A stretch of DNA of 64,000 nt. Origin: Histomonas meleagridis (Eukaryota > Parabasalia > Tritrichomonadida > Dientamoebidae). Position numbers and translations under genes: made by a program. Positions 38,985 to 49,186 of the stretch are shown in pieces (position 1 is the first letter of the stretch; each line of letters opens with the position of its first letter). The stretch spans positions 25,588 through 89,587 of the forward strand of contig WSYJ01000045.1 in assembly GCA_020186115.1 (NCBI GenBank). Direction: 5' to 3'. Under the pieces are notes generated by a model that did not search any database, was not told the origin of the DNA, and saw nothing but the letters and a program-made list of their open reading frames with translations.

Positions 38985-41477
38985 TCAGTTTTCTCTTAAA
39001 GATTCTTTCTTTAATTGGTTAAGGCGTTTCTTTAATGAAATATTAATTTCTTTTTGTCTTTCGATTTGCGATATCAGTTTATTTCTTTCTATAAGTTGAG
39101 GGATTTCACTTAATTTGAATTCTTTACTAATTTTAGTTGGAATATTATAACTAAATTCATTTTTACTTTTGAAATTTTTTTGAAGAGTTTTGTTTTGTTT
39201 CTGTGTGTTTTTCATCAAATATTTATATTTCCATAAAGCAAATGCTTTAGATATTTGAGAAAAATTTGGTAATATTTTATAATTCATTTTGGCATCTAAT
39301 GAAGAATCAGATGTACTAATATTTTTATATGCAAATTTAAGAATTGATTTAGGTAATTCTTTTTCAGATTTGAAATCGTCAAATTCACTTGATTGACTGG
39401 GATTCACATAGAAAATAGGAATGGAAGTTGTTAAATCACTTTCAACAAGAGATTCTCCACGAGATGCAAAGAATTTTTCATCTGTACTGTATATTGATTT
39501 ATTATTAAAAACTATTTTTTTGTCATTTAAAGAAATTCCTTCTTCTTTTTGTTCATCATTTGAAATAATAATTGAAGAATCATTTTGTATTTGATTCTCA
39601 TTTGATTTTTCCTTATTGATTTGATTAGATTCGAAATTTCGAGGGAAATTAATTTCGTTTTTCTTATGATCTAATTTGATTTTAGACATTTTCGTATCAT
39701 CATTTTTTTCTATTCCATTGATACATTCATTTTCTTTATTTGGTTCATCTTGTACTTTTTTATTTGATGCTAACTCATTAACATTTTTTAATATGTCATT
39801 AGCTTTTATGTCTTCATTATTTTCCTTGTTTATTTTTGAGTTAATAATATACTCATTTTTTTTGTTTAATTCATTTTGTTCTTTTCTGTTTATTAATGAA
39901 TCACCAGTTGTTTCATTTTGTTCTTTTTTATTTATTGATAATTGTTTTGAAATAAATTCTGCAAAACTTTCAATGCTTTTATTATGTCTTTCATTTGAAT
40001 TTGTATCACCAATATTATTTCCTTTCGATTCATTCTGTTCATTTATATTTGTCACATTTTTGTTCACTAAATTGATTTTTTTCTCATTTAATTCATTTTG
40101 CTCTTTTGTGTTTTTTGCAGTTTTTATATTATTTTTATTATTTGGTGAAACAAAATCATTAATAGATTCATTTTTCTCGTTCGATTTAATTTTTTCTTTT
40201 TTATTCATTTTAATATTAACTTCACTTATGTTTTCTTTATCTTTCTTTTTTCCTTTTTTAGCTGCTATTGATTCTTTGGAAAATATATTATCATCATTTT
40301 GATTAGTCAAATTATTTACAAAATATTCATTGTTTTGATTTGACTCATTTTCTTCTTTTTTCTTTATATATATTTCTTTGATAACATTTGAATTTTTGCT
40401 CAATTTATTTTTTGACATATTATAAAGATGATCATCTTTATCATAATCAGATTTATGTTCTTTTGCATCATAATTTATTTGGAATTTTTGACTCATCTTG
40501 CTTAAATCCTTTGAGTTTATATTTTCTGGTGGAGTCAAATTATCTTCAATTATATCATTATTATTATTATCATTATTTTTCATATATTGATTTGGAATTT
40601 CATCAGAAACCTTTTTATCACCATTCGTCTTTGAATTTATTATTGAACTATTAATTAAATCAGTGAAATTATGAGAAATTGGAGTAAAAGATTGATCAAT
40701 ACCAATTGTATGAAGAAATGAATCGAAAGTATTTTGGACGATTGGAATAAAATCCTTAAGATTTGTACATTTTTGCATTTGCGAAATCAAAATTTTCAAA
40801 GTTTCAGTTTGATATTTTTGGTGGATTAATGATTGAAGCAAATTATGCGATTTTTTAATAGTTTTGTTTATAAGAAACAAAAAATATTTTGAGGTGGTTG
40901 TTGTGCATGATTTTTTACGTGTTTTATTTATATATTTAATGATGAATTTTGGATCTTTAAGATATAGTCTTTTAATACAATTACATTTGTTCAAAATATT
41001 TTTACTGCCAAAATTATTATTTAGAGCTTTTGTTACTATTTTAGCATTAATTATGTATTGGTAAAAATTACTTTCGATATCAATATAAAATCGAAAATCT
41101 GATTTTTTAAATTTTTTGAAAATATCTTGAACTTTTTCCCCATTGATTACATTTAATCTCGGACTGATGTACATCAGATAAATACGCCATAATGGTAGTT
41201 TACATAAAGGATTTCCTTCCAAATGAATCACAGATAAAAACTTTAAATTTATAAGAGGAAATAAATCTTCAATATACCTAAGGTCATTGTATGCTATAAG
41301 AAGTGTTGAAAGTTGTTTGAATTGCACTATGTTAGATAAATCTGAAATTGAATTATAAGAAACATATAATGACATACAATACTCCTTGTCAGGAATAAAA
41401 TCAATTACCTTTAATCCACATCCAGTTGCACGAATGCATAATGGATGATCCGAAGGCCTAAAATTTTTGCTCAGCAT
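38985..41477 (-). CDS. Leucine-rich repeat and coiled-coil protein (830 aa)
   Basis: Residues 1-125 hold short leucine-rich repeats of the SDS22/LRRC type: LYVSYNSISDLSNIVQF, LSTLLIAYNDLRYIEDL, FLSVIHLEGNPL, then the cap WRIYLMYISPRLNVINGEKV. The next 150 residues are helical. Residues about 285-690 are Asn/Lys/Glu-rich low-complexity sequence with many KKEQNE-like repeats. The C-terminal 120 residues include ISKAFALWKYKYLMKNTQ, resembling a Sfi1- or IQ-type helix, and a final coiled coil (LISQIERQKEINISLKKRLN). The layout recalls centrosomal or basal-body LRR/coiled-coil proteins such as LRRCC1. That is inference. The start lies 9 bp after an ACGTTA site. Confidence 0.72.
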   Translation of the reverse strand: MLSKNFRPSDHPLCIRATGCGLKVIDFIPDKEYCMSLYVSYNSISDLSNIVQFKQLSTLLIAYNDLRYIEDLFPLINLKFLSVIHLEGNPLCKLPLWRIYLMYISPRLNVINGEKVQDIFKKFKKSDFRFYIDIESNFYQYIINAKIVTKALNNNFGSKNILNKCNCIKRLYLKDPKFIIKYINKTRKKSCTTTTSKYFLFLINKTIKKSHNLLQSLIHQKYQTETLKILISQMQKCTNLKDFIPIVQNTFDSFLHTIGIDQSFTPISHNFTDLINSSIINSKTNGDKKVSDEIPNQYMKNNDNNNNDIIEDNLTPPENINSKDLSKMSQKFQINYDAKEHKSDYDKDDHLYNMSKNKLSKNSNVIKEIYIKKKEENESNQNNEYFVNNLTNQNDDNIFSKESIAAKKGKKKDKENISEVNIKMNKKEKIKSNEKNESINDFVSPNNKNNIKTAKNTKEQNELNEKKINLVNKNVTNINEQNESKGNNIGDTNSNERHNKSIESFAEFISKQLSINKKEQNETTGDSLINRKEQNELNKKNEYIINSKINKENNEDIKANDILKNVNELASNKKVQDEPNKENECINGIEKNDDTKMSKIKLDHKKNEINFPRNFESNQINKEKSNENQIQNDSSIIISNDEQKEEGISLNDKKIVFNNKSIYSTDEKFFASRGESLVESDLTTSIPIFYVNPSQSSEFDDFKSEKELPKSILKFAYKNISTSDSSLDAKMNYKILPNFSQISKAFALWKYKYLMKNTQKQNKTLQKNFKSKNEFSYNIPTKISKEFKLSEIPQLIERNKLISQIERQKEINISLKKRLNQLKKESLREN

Positions 41478-41535
41478 TTCCTAACGTACAAAGTTCTTCA
41501 AAATTCAATTTCATTCAAAAAGTTTTAAAACAGTT

Positions 41536-43632
41536 TTATTCTTTGCTTTTCATATCTCTGTAGAACAATATGAGCTTTTGCTGAACGCTTGTAAGATGCT
41601 GGAAATATTCATCCATTTCTTCACCAAACTTCAAAATTAATTCAACAAAGCAAAAGACAGCAGATTTCCTCAGTTCCACAATTTCATCATTTAAGAAAGC
41701 TAAAAGTACTTCAACTACACTTGGCAATTGAGGTAAAATCTGTTCTGCGTTTCCTTCATTCACAATGAAAGCAATTTCATTTAGAAGATTGCGATTTAAT
41801 TGTGGCTGATCAGAATCCAAAAAGCTTAATACATTACTGATAATTTCATCATTACTTATCGTCGATATCATATATTGCAATAGTTTCTTTGCACCTTTAA
41901 CTCTCCGGTTTCGAAGGTTTTCAGATGCTACAACTAAGAATTGTGAATATGAGTCATTATTTTTTGATTTCAGAATATCAATAATTAAATCAAATAAAAC
42001 ATTTTTCTCATTTGTCTGGGAAATTGATTCAACTATTTCTGTATAAAGAATATCTCTTTCTTCATTCCATTGATCTTCCTCAACCGCCGAAACATATTCT
42101 CTAATTTCTTCAACCCATGCAGAAACATCTCTTTGATTGAATGATGTTTGATCATCTTCTTGAGGTACATCTAAAATAGCTTGTTTAACAAAATCATCTT
42201 CAACAGTTGCAATAAAATCAGGATTTTTTTTGTTCATTTCTTGAACAATTTTTGTTGCAGCAGCTTTTTCTTCATTTGAAAACTCTAAAACCATTTCTAT
42301 CAAAGATTCACAAAGATCACCATTCCTTAAATCAGAGTCAGCATGTTGTATAATTTCAGCAAGATATGGAATCATTTTGGGTGTTGACCTCAAATGATTT
42401 AAATCATATAATATGGTGTTTGGATCATACATCGACTGAATATCTTTGAGGAGGTCATCATATGAATCATTATTAAAAATAACTTTGAAGATTTGTGGTA
42501 ATATTATTTCAAAGTCTTTAGGAAATGTTTCAATAAGGTTCTTAATGATATACATAGACCTGCGAACATTTGATTCATTATTCATAACAAGAAGAGTTCC
42601 TAAGCCCGATACAACTTTTTGAATACATTCGGATAGCTCTGATTGGCGGTTATTTTTGATGAAGTTTTCAATTGTTGATAAGAATTCGTCTTCACGTCCA
42701 TGAATAAGTGTAATGTTGAACTTATCATCAACTTTATTAGATTTCATCGGAAGTGGTGACTTACTTCTTCTAATTTCAGTATTATTAAAAGTCTTTTTGA
42801 AAGATTTTGGAGCGCTAGGGTTACGAAAACCTTTTCTTTTTGGTAAAAAAGAGCGCTTTTTTATAGGTGACTGTTGAATATGTTTCTTCATTCTGGAATC
42901 AAGGTTATCAATAAAATCAGACTGTAGTTCGGGACGCTTCTGAAGGAATGAAGTGGTTGAATCACGAGCTATTTGTCTAGTTTCTTGTTGAGAATCGTTG
43001 AGGAGTTTTAAAAGTGCGTTTTTAATGCCATCAATGTGCTGGTCAATTAAATTATCTTCCCAATTTTTTATAATTATCCCAAGTGATTCACAACCGATTT
43101 TTCTGTTTGCGGGTGATTTCATGGTTGTTAATTGGAAAACTGATGATATAATTTTTTTAGTATGACAGTATTTTACTATGTTTATAATAGTATGTTTGCA
43201 ACTGTCAGCAATTATTTGAGTTCCATTTGATGTTTGAGATGAAAGAGGAATAATAATTTCACCTAAATAATCAAATTTAGTACCAAGTTCACGGGCAAGC
43301 TGAGTAAGAAATAAACATGAGGTTTTTACAAGTTTTGACCTTAGATTTTTTGATGCTTCGACAAGTTCAGGACCTATTTTATTTAATTCTTTTATTACAG
43401 AATCATAATTTAATAACCCTCCATTTACGAGTCCCATTCCACGATTAATACCTTTGACTTGATCATCCCAATCTCTGTTTTTGTTAATAACTTTTACAAG
43501 ATAATCAAATTCATTTGATGCTTGATTTTGATTTTGAACAATAATTGGATCTACATCATTACCAGCATTATCAAACATTTCTTTTATCTGTTGAGATATG
43601 GAAGGTGAATTTTCTTTTATCCTGTGAGACAT
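41536..43632 (-). CDS. CLASP-like microtubule-associated TOG protein (698 aa)
   Basis: The start at MSHRIKENSPS (43632) is preferred over an upstream ATG that opens a hydrophobic, T-rich run. Residues about 25-250 form a CLASP_N/TOG domain: LNKIGPELVEASKNLRSKLV, KTSCLFLTQLARELGTKFDY, ADSCKHTIINIVKYC, and SFLQKRPELQSDFIDNLDSR. A basic, serine/proline-rich linker (about 250-310, KKRSFLPKRKGFRNPSAPKS) likely binds microtubules or EB1. Residues about 320-690 contain a further helical-repeat region (SVVEVLLAFLNDEIVELRKS and following). CLASP proteins stabilise microtubules at kinetochores and the cortex, a plausible role in the trichomonad cytoskeleton. AACGTTC and CGTTAAAA sites sit upstream. Confidence 0.8.
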   Translation of the reverse strand: MSHRIKENSPSISQQIKEMFDNAGNDVDPIIVQNQNQASNEFDYLVKVINKNRDWDDQVKGINRGMGLVNGGLLNYDSVIKELNKIGPELVEASKNLRSKLVKTSCLFLTQLARELGTKFDYLGEIIIPLSSQTSNGTQIIADSCKHTIINIVKYCHTKKIISSVFQLTTMKSPANRKIGCESLGIIIKNWEDNLIDQHIDGIKNALLKLLNDSQQETRQIARDSTTSFLQKRPELQSDFIDNLDSRMKKHIQQSPIKKRSFLPKRKGFRNPSAPKSFKKTFNNTEIRRSKSPLPMKSNKVDDKFNITLIHGREDEFLSTIENFIKNNRQSELSECIQKVVSGLGTLLVMNNESNVRRSMYIIKNLIETFPKDFEIILPQIFKVIFNNDSYDDLLKDIQSMYDPNTILYDLNHLRSTPKMIPYLAEIIQHADSDLRNGDLCESLIEMVLEFSNEEKAAATKIVQEMNKKNPDFIATVEDDFVKQAILDVPQEDDQTSFNQRDVSAWVEEIREYVSAVEEDQWNEERDILYTEIVESISQTNEKNVLFDLIIDILKSKNNDSYSQFLVVASENLRNRRVKGAKKLLQYMISTISNDEIISNVLSFLDSDQPQLNRNLLNEIAFIVNEGNAEQILPQLPSVVEVLLAFLNDEIVELRKSAVFCFVELILKFGEEMDEYFQHLTSVQQKLILFYRDMKSKE

Positions 43633-43736
43633 TTTTAACGATAGAATTTGATAGGAAAACCACCGAACGTTTATAATTAAAAAAAAAAAAAAAACGTATT
43701 CCAAAGAATTTCTTATTTATTTTTTAAACTATTAAT

Positions 43737-44909
43737 TTATTCACCAACATATATTACATCAAGTTGCATTAATTGGCATTCAACAGGATTACTTGGATCC
43801 AGAATCATACCTAAACTTGGTCTTGTTCTTCCAAAATCAGAATTTACAAATTCTTTGATATATGTTCCACTACTCGTTCTTAATCTTAAAAGAAAGAAGT
43901 TTGCACAAATTCTTTGTGTTACCATTTTTAATATTGTTTTTTCTCTGTACATCATTTCCCTCCTGTGTGCTACTCTTGAAGGAGTTTTTTGTTGAATTGT
44001 TAAATTTTCGATAGAGTCGATTTCATTTAACATTTCATCTGTGATGTTTCTTGAACAGCATACAACACATTGATATTCTTTGACGTGTTTTGGTTGCATA
44101 TCTGGAATCTGCATTGTGGCTTGAAGATCATAGGCGCTAACACCATAGTTACAGATTATTGAAGTGGGAATTTCTTCCTGAAAACTTTGTAAAAATTGTT
44201 GTTTGCTGAGAGGTGCAGGTTTGTTTTCATCAGGAACTGGATTAAGGAAAGTTAAAGAAAATGGTCGACCAGAACCAATCATCCTCACATCCATATCTTC
44301 GCGACCAGCACTTTGAAACTTGATATCTGTGCACTTAATGTGCCCATTAAAAGCATAAATTAATTCTGCTTCAACTGATGAAACAGGTTGAACACCTGGC
44401 ATAAATCTTGCATGTGAAACACGGCGGGATTCCTTAATATATCTTCCTGTAATATAAAGAGTAGGCCAGTGTAATTCACATGATATTTTATTTTTATTTG
44501 TGATTGTAACTCGGAGGAGAGGCCCGTCTTTTGATCTTCTAAGATTTAATAGAAGAATTGCCTTAATATAATTTTTTAAGTTACAAGATGGCTGACAATT
44601 GAATTCAATCATAAGGTCTTTGTCTTTATTTATTAATCCAGCTGGAATTTCGATTTGTATATCATAAAAACTATACCTAGAAATAGCTTTTTTGCATTCT
44701 TCTATAATTTTTGGGATAGATGTCAGAATTCCACTGCAAGCAGAACAGTTATGTGAATATTTGTCAACAATATTATATTCTGATAGTTCAGATTTCCCAA
44801 TGCTTAAAATTCGAAGAATGCATTGAAGGCAAAAATGGCGATCAAGAAGATTTTGAATTTCAATAGGAATTGATTTGTTTTGTGTTTCAGAGGATTGAAA
44901 CAGCCCCAT
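43737..44909 (-). CDS. PUS10: tRNA pseudouridine synthase Pus10 (390 aa)
   Basis: Pus10 makes pseudouridine in the T-arm (positions 54/55) of tRNAs in archaea and some eukaryotes. The N-terminal zinc/THUMP-like module has CLQCILRILSIG (CxxC) and CSAC. The catalytic domain has the family signature SAGREDMDVRMIGSGRPFSL, including the catalytic aspartate, and the C-terminal landmarks QQKTPSRVAHRR and LRLRTSSGTYIKEFVNSDFG followed by RTRP. All are close to known Pus10. The start is the ATG at 44909, directly after an AACCG-type site. Length is near archaeal size and shorter than human PUS10. A tRNA-Pro gene lies 43 bp upstream on the same strand. Confidence 0.9.
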   Translation of the reverse strand: MGLFQSSETQNKSIPIEIQNLLDRHFCLQCILRILSIGKSELSEYNIVDKYSHNCSACSGILTSIPKIIEECKKAISRYSFYDIQIEIPAGLINKDKDLMIEFNCQPSCNLKNYIKAILLLNLRRSKDGPLLRVTITNKNKISCELHWPTLYITGRYIKESRRVSHARFMPGVQPVSSVEAELIYAFNGHIKCTDIKFQSAGREDMDVRMIGSGRPFSLTFLNPVPDENKPAPLSKQQFLQSFQEEIPTSIICNYGVSAYDLQATMQIPDMQPKHVKEYQCVVCCSRNITDEMLNEIDSIENLTIQQKTPSRVAHRREMMYREKTILKMVTQRICANFFLLRLRTSSGTYIKEFVNSDFGRTRPSLGMILDPSNPVECQLMQLDVIYVGE

Positions 44910-44951
44910 TAACTATTGTAATTGCTAAGCGGTTAAAAAAAATCAAAAAAA

Positions 44952-45023
44952 GGGGCAATCCGGGAATTGAACCCGGGACCTCACGCACCCTAAGCGTGAA
45001 TCATTCCACTAGACCAATTGCCC
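44952..45023 (-). tRNA. tRNA-Pro (anticodon AGG)
   Basis: The reverse strand folds as a cloverleaf: acceptor GGGCAAT with ATTGCCC, D-arm GGTCTAGTGGAATGATTC, anticodon stem CACGC/GCGTG with loop TTAGGGT (anticodon AGG), T-arm CCGGGTTCAATTCCCGG, discriminator C. This matches eukaryotic tRNA-Pro(AGG). Two T-runs (7 and 8) follow on the reverse strand and can end Pol III transcription. They lie within the upstream region of the Pus10 gene. Confidence 0.95.
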
Positions 45024-45151
45024 TATCTGAGAACAGACTTAAAAATCATGTTTTCATATTGATAAAGAATATTTATAGAACAAAATTCAACAAATATTTT
45101 TATTATATAAAATTCTTAGTATAATTTATAATAAAAATTTAATAAGTCTTT

Positions 45152-45712
45152 TTAATGAGTTGCAATTTCAAAGACAGTTTTCAAACCTGTGAGCTTGTGA
45201 TATGCTGCTGAAAATGAGTTAAGGCGGTCTTCAACTCTTGTTTTATCATGCGAATCAAGTGTAACATATGTTGTAAGCTTTCCATCAAGACCATAGTGTG
45301 TGCGTTTGGCAACAATTGCTGTTGGATAAACGACATCATCAAGTAAACCCTCATGGACAGCACGAAGTGTACGACCAGCATTACGTATTGGCTTATAGCG
45401 ACGACCTGGTTGTGGTGTCTTTGGAAAAGCACGACGTTTTGCAACGATAACAATTTGGGAATTTCCTAATTTCTTTTCAAGTTCAGGGATAATAATTCCT
45501 TGGATTTGATGGTAACCATTGATTTGCTTGTATGGAACCTCGATTATTATTACCTTGATACCGTTTGAATCAACTTCTTTGGCGCCAGTGATTTTGAGTG
45601 AATTCATAGATTTTTTGATACCTTCTTCTGCAGATGCTTTGATTTCATTAATTGCTGCAGCAACTTGTTGTTCAAGAGCAGTTGCTTCACCCTTCTTTTC
45701 GATGATGCTCAT
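45152..45712 (-). CDS. RPS7: Small ribosomal subunit protein eS7 (186 aa)
   Basis: Start at MSIIEKKGEATALEQQ (45712); an upstream in-frame extension carries an unlikely hydrophobic leader. Typical eS7 stretches are NGIKVIIIEVPYKQINGYHQ, the basic VAKRRAFPKTPQPGRRYK, TLRAVHEGLLDDVVYPTAIV, and a conserved end with KTRVEDRLNSFSAAYHKLTG. eS7 is a component of the 40S subunit needed for rRNA processing. It lies 190 bp downstream of eS24 on the same strand. The first bases of the coding region sit close to the presumed transcription start, as is usual for the very short leaders of trichomonads. Confidence 0.95.
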   Translation of the reverse strand: MSIIEKKGEATALEQQVAAAINEIKASAEEGIKKSMNSLKITGAKEVDSNGIKVIIIEVPYKQINGYHQIQGIIIPELEKKLGNSQIVIVAKRRAFPKTPQPGRRYKPIRNAGRTLRAVHEGLLDDVVYPTAIVAKRTHYGLDGKLTTYVTLDSHDKTRVEDRLNSFSAAYHKLTGLKTVFEIATH

Positions 45713-45901
45713 TTGAAAAAGGAACAGCCAAAGATAACCGCCAATGGCCGAGCAGACATTGTCAAAAAAATAAACCACACAAATTTTACATAGTTTCAAC
45801 TCTTGCTTATCAATCTAACAAGGATTTTTTCCAAGTAAAACCAATTGAATAGGAAAAAAGAATAATATGATGTTATCAAAATTAAATCAGTTTTTTAATG
45901 T

Positions 45902-46324
45902 TTATTGACCTTCAAGAGCTTCCTTACGTTGTTGACGGCGAACCTTATGACGTTGTGCACGAACACCTGAACCCCAAACCTTAACCTTTTGCTTGCGTGT
46001 ATTCTTACGCATACGGCGAGTAACTTTACTCTTTTCTGCAAGGCCAGCTTTGATAAGACGGTGCTTTGGTTCAATTGTTTTAAGAGCATCAAGATTATCA
46101 TAGATAAGGCCAAAACCTGTTGTGCGACCACCTCCAAACTTTGTTTCTAATGAAAAGATAACGATTAAATCTTTGTTGGCTTTGAGTTGTTTAGCAACCA
46201 AATCCTTGATTTCATCACGAGTTGGTGCCCTGTTTCCTGGGTGTTTAAGATCTACAACGAATTGCTTGCGATCAAGTAATTTGTTTACAATGTATTTTCG
46301 AATGCGCATTGTAACTTTCGACAT
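45902..46324 (-). CDS. RPS24: Small ribosomal subunit protein eS24 (140 aa)
   Basis: Family landmarks are clear: VTMRIRKYIVNKLLDRKQFV, DLKHPGNRAPTRDEI, VIFSLETKFGGGRTTGFGLI, YDNLDALKTIEPKHRLIK, and a basic C-terminal tail (RKNTRKQKVKVWG). The start MSKVTMRIRK at 46324 aligns with other eS24 proteins; an ATG five codons upstream (MAFWRMSK) is the alternative. Upstream is GACGG, one of the AACGG-like sites seen before other genes. The protein belongs to the 40S subunit. Confidence 0.95.
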   Translation of the reverse strand: MSKVTMRIRKYIVNKLLDRKQFVVDLKHPGNRAPTRDEIKDLVAKQLKANKDLIVIFSLETKFGGGRTTGFGLIYDNLDALKTIEPKHRLIKAGLAEKSKVTRRMRKNTRKQKVKVWGSGVRAQRHKVRRQQRKEALEGQ

Positions 46325-46646
46325 TCTCCAAAAGGCCATCCAAAACCGTCATCATATAACGATAGCACTTTTAATAAAAGTGACTTAATTTGCAAAAAAT
46401 TATTTCACCAAGAATAAACAAAAGCATTTCTCAACTAGCAAACTCCCCTTTATTATTATAACATAAATTTTTTCTGATAGGATTTTTTTGTTAAAGTGTC
46501 ATTATTAGTAAGTTTCGATTATTTTTTATGACAAATAAGTTAGCGTTTTTAATGATAATTTATCCTTTATAAGCTAAAATGATATCTAAATATATTTTAT
46601 TCAACAAAGCAACCTTCAAATTGCAGAATATGAAATTCTGAAATAA

Positions 46647-47732
46647 TCATTTGTTTTCAAGTAAATTAAATATTTCATTATTATCATTTTTACGTGCGAT
46701 AATTTGTGCTGTTTCATATGTTTTTGGTGAATTCCAAATATTATTTTTAAACAAAAAGTTATTACGATGAATATTAAATATGTCAAAAAAACATTTTTGA
46801 TATTGATATCAATATCAATACCTTTTTGTTCAAGAAGTAATTTAACTATTTCTTTATATCCATTTGCTGATGCAACCATAAGTGCTGTGAAAAATTTATT
46901 GAAAAATCTCCAAACTTTATTTAGAAACTTCAAATAACTAAAATAAAATTCAAACAAAAGAAAAAAATATCTCTGGCATTAATATCAATTCCTTTTTGCT
47001 CTAGAAGAAATTTAACTATTTCTTTATCACCTTTTGTTGATGCAATCATAAGCGCTGTGTTAAATAGTTCAAATAATTTCCGAATATTATATATAATTCC
47101 AATCCCATATTAACAAATCAAAAATTAAATAAGTAAATATCTGTAGCATTTACATCAATTCCTTTTTGCCCAAGAAGTAATGTAGCTATCGAAAAGCGCT
47201 TAGTATCAATTACTTTCATAAGATTTGTCCAAAACAATTTAAATAAATCCCAAAAATTATGGTAAAGTCAAATATTATTTTAACAAATAATCAATCAAAC
47301 AAATATACATCTCTAGAATTAATATTAAATCCTTCATGTGCAAGAAGTAATTTAACTATATCTGTATCTTTATCATTTGCATATAAAAGTGCTGTATCAA
47401 ATAATTTAAACAATTTCCTAATATTATTTTAAAATTTCATAAAAATAAATTAAATATCAAATAAAACAAATAAATATCTTTTGCATTAATATCAATTCCT
47501 TCTTGTTCAAGAAGTAATTTAACTATTTTTATATACCCCAATGAAACAGCTATCATTAGTGCATTTTGAAATAATAAGAAAAATTTTTACGTTTTATTAT
47601 GAAATATCAAAATATTAAAATAAATTTCATAAAAGATAAACTTATATTTTTAGTATTAACATCAATTCCTTGTTCTAAAATGTATTTTACAAGTTCAATA
47701 TTTCCTGATTCTGATGAAAATATCAAAATATC
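46647..47732 (-). repeat. Split-ankyrin array, six spacers all 80 bp
   Basis: Module starts (conserved T position) are 47732, 47565, 47395, 47228, 47058, 46888 and 46712. Module lengths of 29, 30, 29, 30, 30 and 32 codons plus 80 bp explain every interval (167, 170, 167, 170, 170 and 176). The spacers share an [A/G]TTTATTTGTTTTATTTA-like start and a TTTGGAAATT...ATTATTTGA-like end. The module starting at 46888 includes a 6-bp GATATC-type expansion that accounts for the longest interval. Confidence 0.8.
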
Positions 47733-48827
47733 TTTTGGTATTGTATTAAATTCAAGAAAATACTTTGTAAGAAAAATATTTCCAATTTTTGCTGATTCAT
47801 TAATTATATCATTATTAATTTTCATTCCTTCTTTTGTCAAAAATGAAAAAAGTTCATAATTATGATGTAAAACACATTTCTTTCCTAATTCTTCTAGATC
47901 ATTAATTTTAGCGATTTTATTTTCATAAAGATATTTAAAGATATTGTTATGATGAAATTCAATTGCTGTTTCATATGCATCTTTAAATGTTGAGTGATTT
48001 TGTTCACATAAATGAATGATTTCTTCATTTCCGCCTGCAATTGCATATTTACCTGTATTAAATGCATTTGCACCATTCATAATTAAGTATTTAAAACATT
48101 TAACAGAAGAAAAAAATGCTGCATAATCAATTAATGTAACATTATAATCATTAACAAATGAACATCTTTCATAAAGTGATGGTTTAATTTTTTGATTAAA
48201 ATCAAAATTTATTTGCGTTGATATTTCTTGAAGTTTTTCTATTTCATCATTTCGAATTATTTTTGCAATCTCATTTGGATTATGTCCTTCTTTGATTAAT
48301 TTCTTATGAAGTTCCCAATCATTCTTTGATAGTTCTTCATAATTTTCTTCAATTTCTTTCGTGTATCGGAAATTTTTTGCTTCTTTTTCTGAAATATAGT
48401 GTGCAAAGTATGAACTATTTTGTTTTTGTACAATTTTTACATCAAAAAATTTATTTTCAACCATTTTATTAAGTATATAAAATGATTCTCCTGTGCATTT
48501 ATGAAGAAGATAATGAGAGAACACATTAAATATTTTCGATTTGCTTTTTTTATGTAACTCTAATATTGTCATTTCCTTAATAAAATCAGAATAAATTTCA
48601 TCATCATCTTTCATTTTTATAACAAAAACATTGTATATCATTTGTACAATAATTGTATTAAAAGATATTGAATCATCATAATGATTTTGATAAATTAATT
48701 TTGCTGATTCTCGAGTATTTTCTTTATTAAGGCCAAAGACAATACTACTAATTGATGTAAGTGTATCCAATTCATTCTGAAAATTTTCATTTATTTTTTT
48801 TTCCTCTTTTGGTTTTCTTTCATTCAT
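46647..48827 (-). CDS. DUF3447/ankyrin protein gene with split 3' repeats
   Basis: The head (48827 to 47607, 406 codons) is intact: a helical N-terminal domain, DWELHKKLIKEGHNPNEIAK, a DUF3447-type ankyrin region (DYAAFFSSVKCFKYLIMNGA, GGNEEIIHLCEQNHSTFKDA), and a last repeat ending VNTKN. The frame then runs into a T-rich spacer and stops. Six further ankyrin modules follow at 47565, 47395, 47228, 47058, 46888 and 46712 (first base of each), every one open, all separated by exactly 80 bp. The last ends in a stop after IFNLLENK at 46649-46647. I treat this as one gene with intervening sequences of unknown type. If no splicing occurs, only the 406-residue head is made. The ankyrin family mediates protein binding. 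Confidence 0.6.
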
Positions 48828-49186
48828 ATAACAAAAGTGACAGAAATATTTGAATACTTTGTATATATAAATTGTCCTTTTTTAGAGGAATCTTGAATTC
48901 TTACAACAAATAGTTTCCCGGAAAATTAATTTAAAAAATAAAATATGACAAAGTTTTAATTAAAAATGTCATAAATGTGATATACATATAAAAATGTTCA
49001 ATTATATTTTTAAATATTTCTTCTGACAACTGTTTCAAAAGAAAGGAGAAATATTATTTGTCAACTCATTTTAATTTTAATGGTAATTTTGGTATAGGTG
49101 TAAGAAAAAATTAGAGAAATTACAAATGAAAAACTTTTTAGCGGAGAAACAGATTCTGGGTGTGTTAAACAAATTTGAATTGAAAG
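48828..49186. promoter_or_regulatory. Divergent promoter region of two ankyrin genes
   Basis: About 360 bp between head-to-head genes. A GTCCTTTTTTAG stretch near 48880 resembles the CCTTT-type core element of trichomonad promoters and also occurs before the gene at 3648. A small frame beginning MKNFLAEKQILG just before 49187 may belong to the right gene in another frame. Confidence 0.4.

Noticed and set aside
39676-40302. 208-codon forward frame rich in Phe/Ser
   Set aside because: A shadow of the Asn/Lys-rich low-complexity region of the LRR/coiled-coil gene on the other strand.
46122-46388. Forward frames over the ribosomal protein genes
   Set aside because: Opposite-strand shadows of eS24 and eS7, which are unmistakable.
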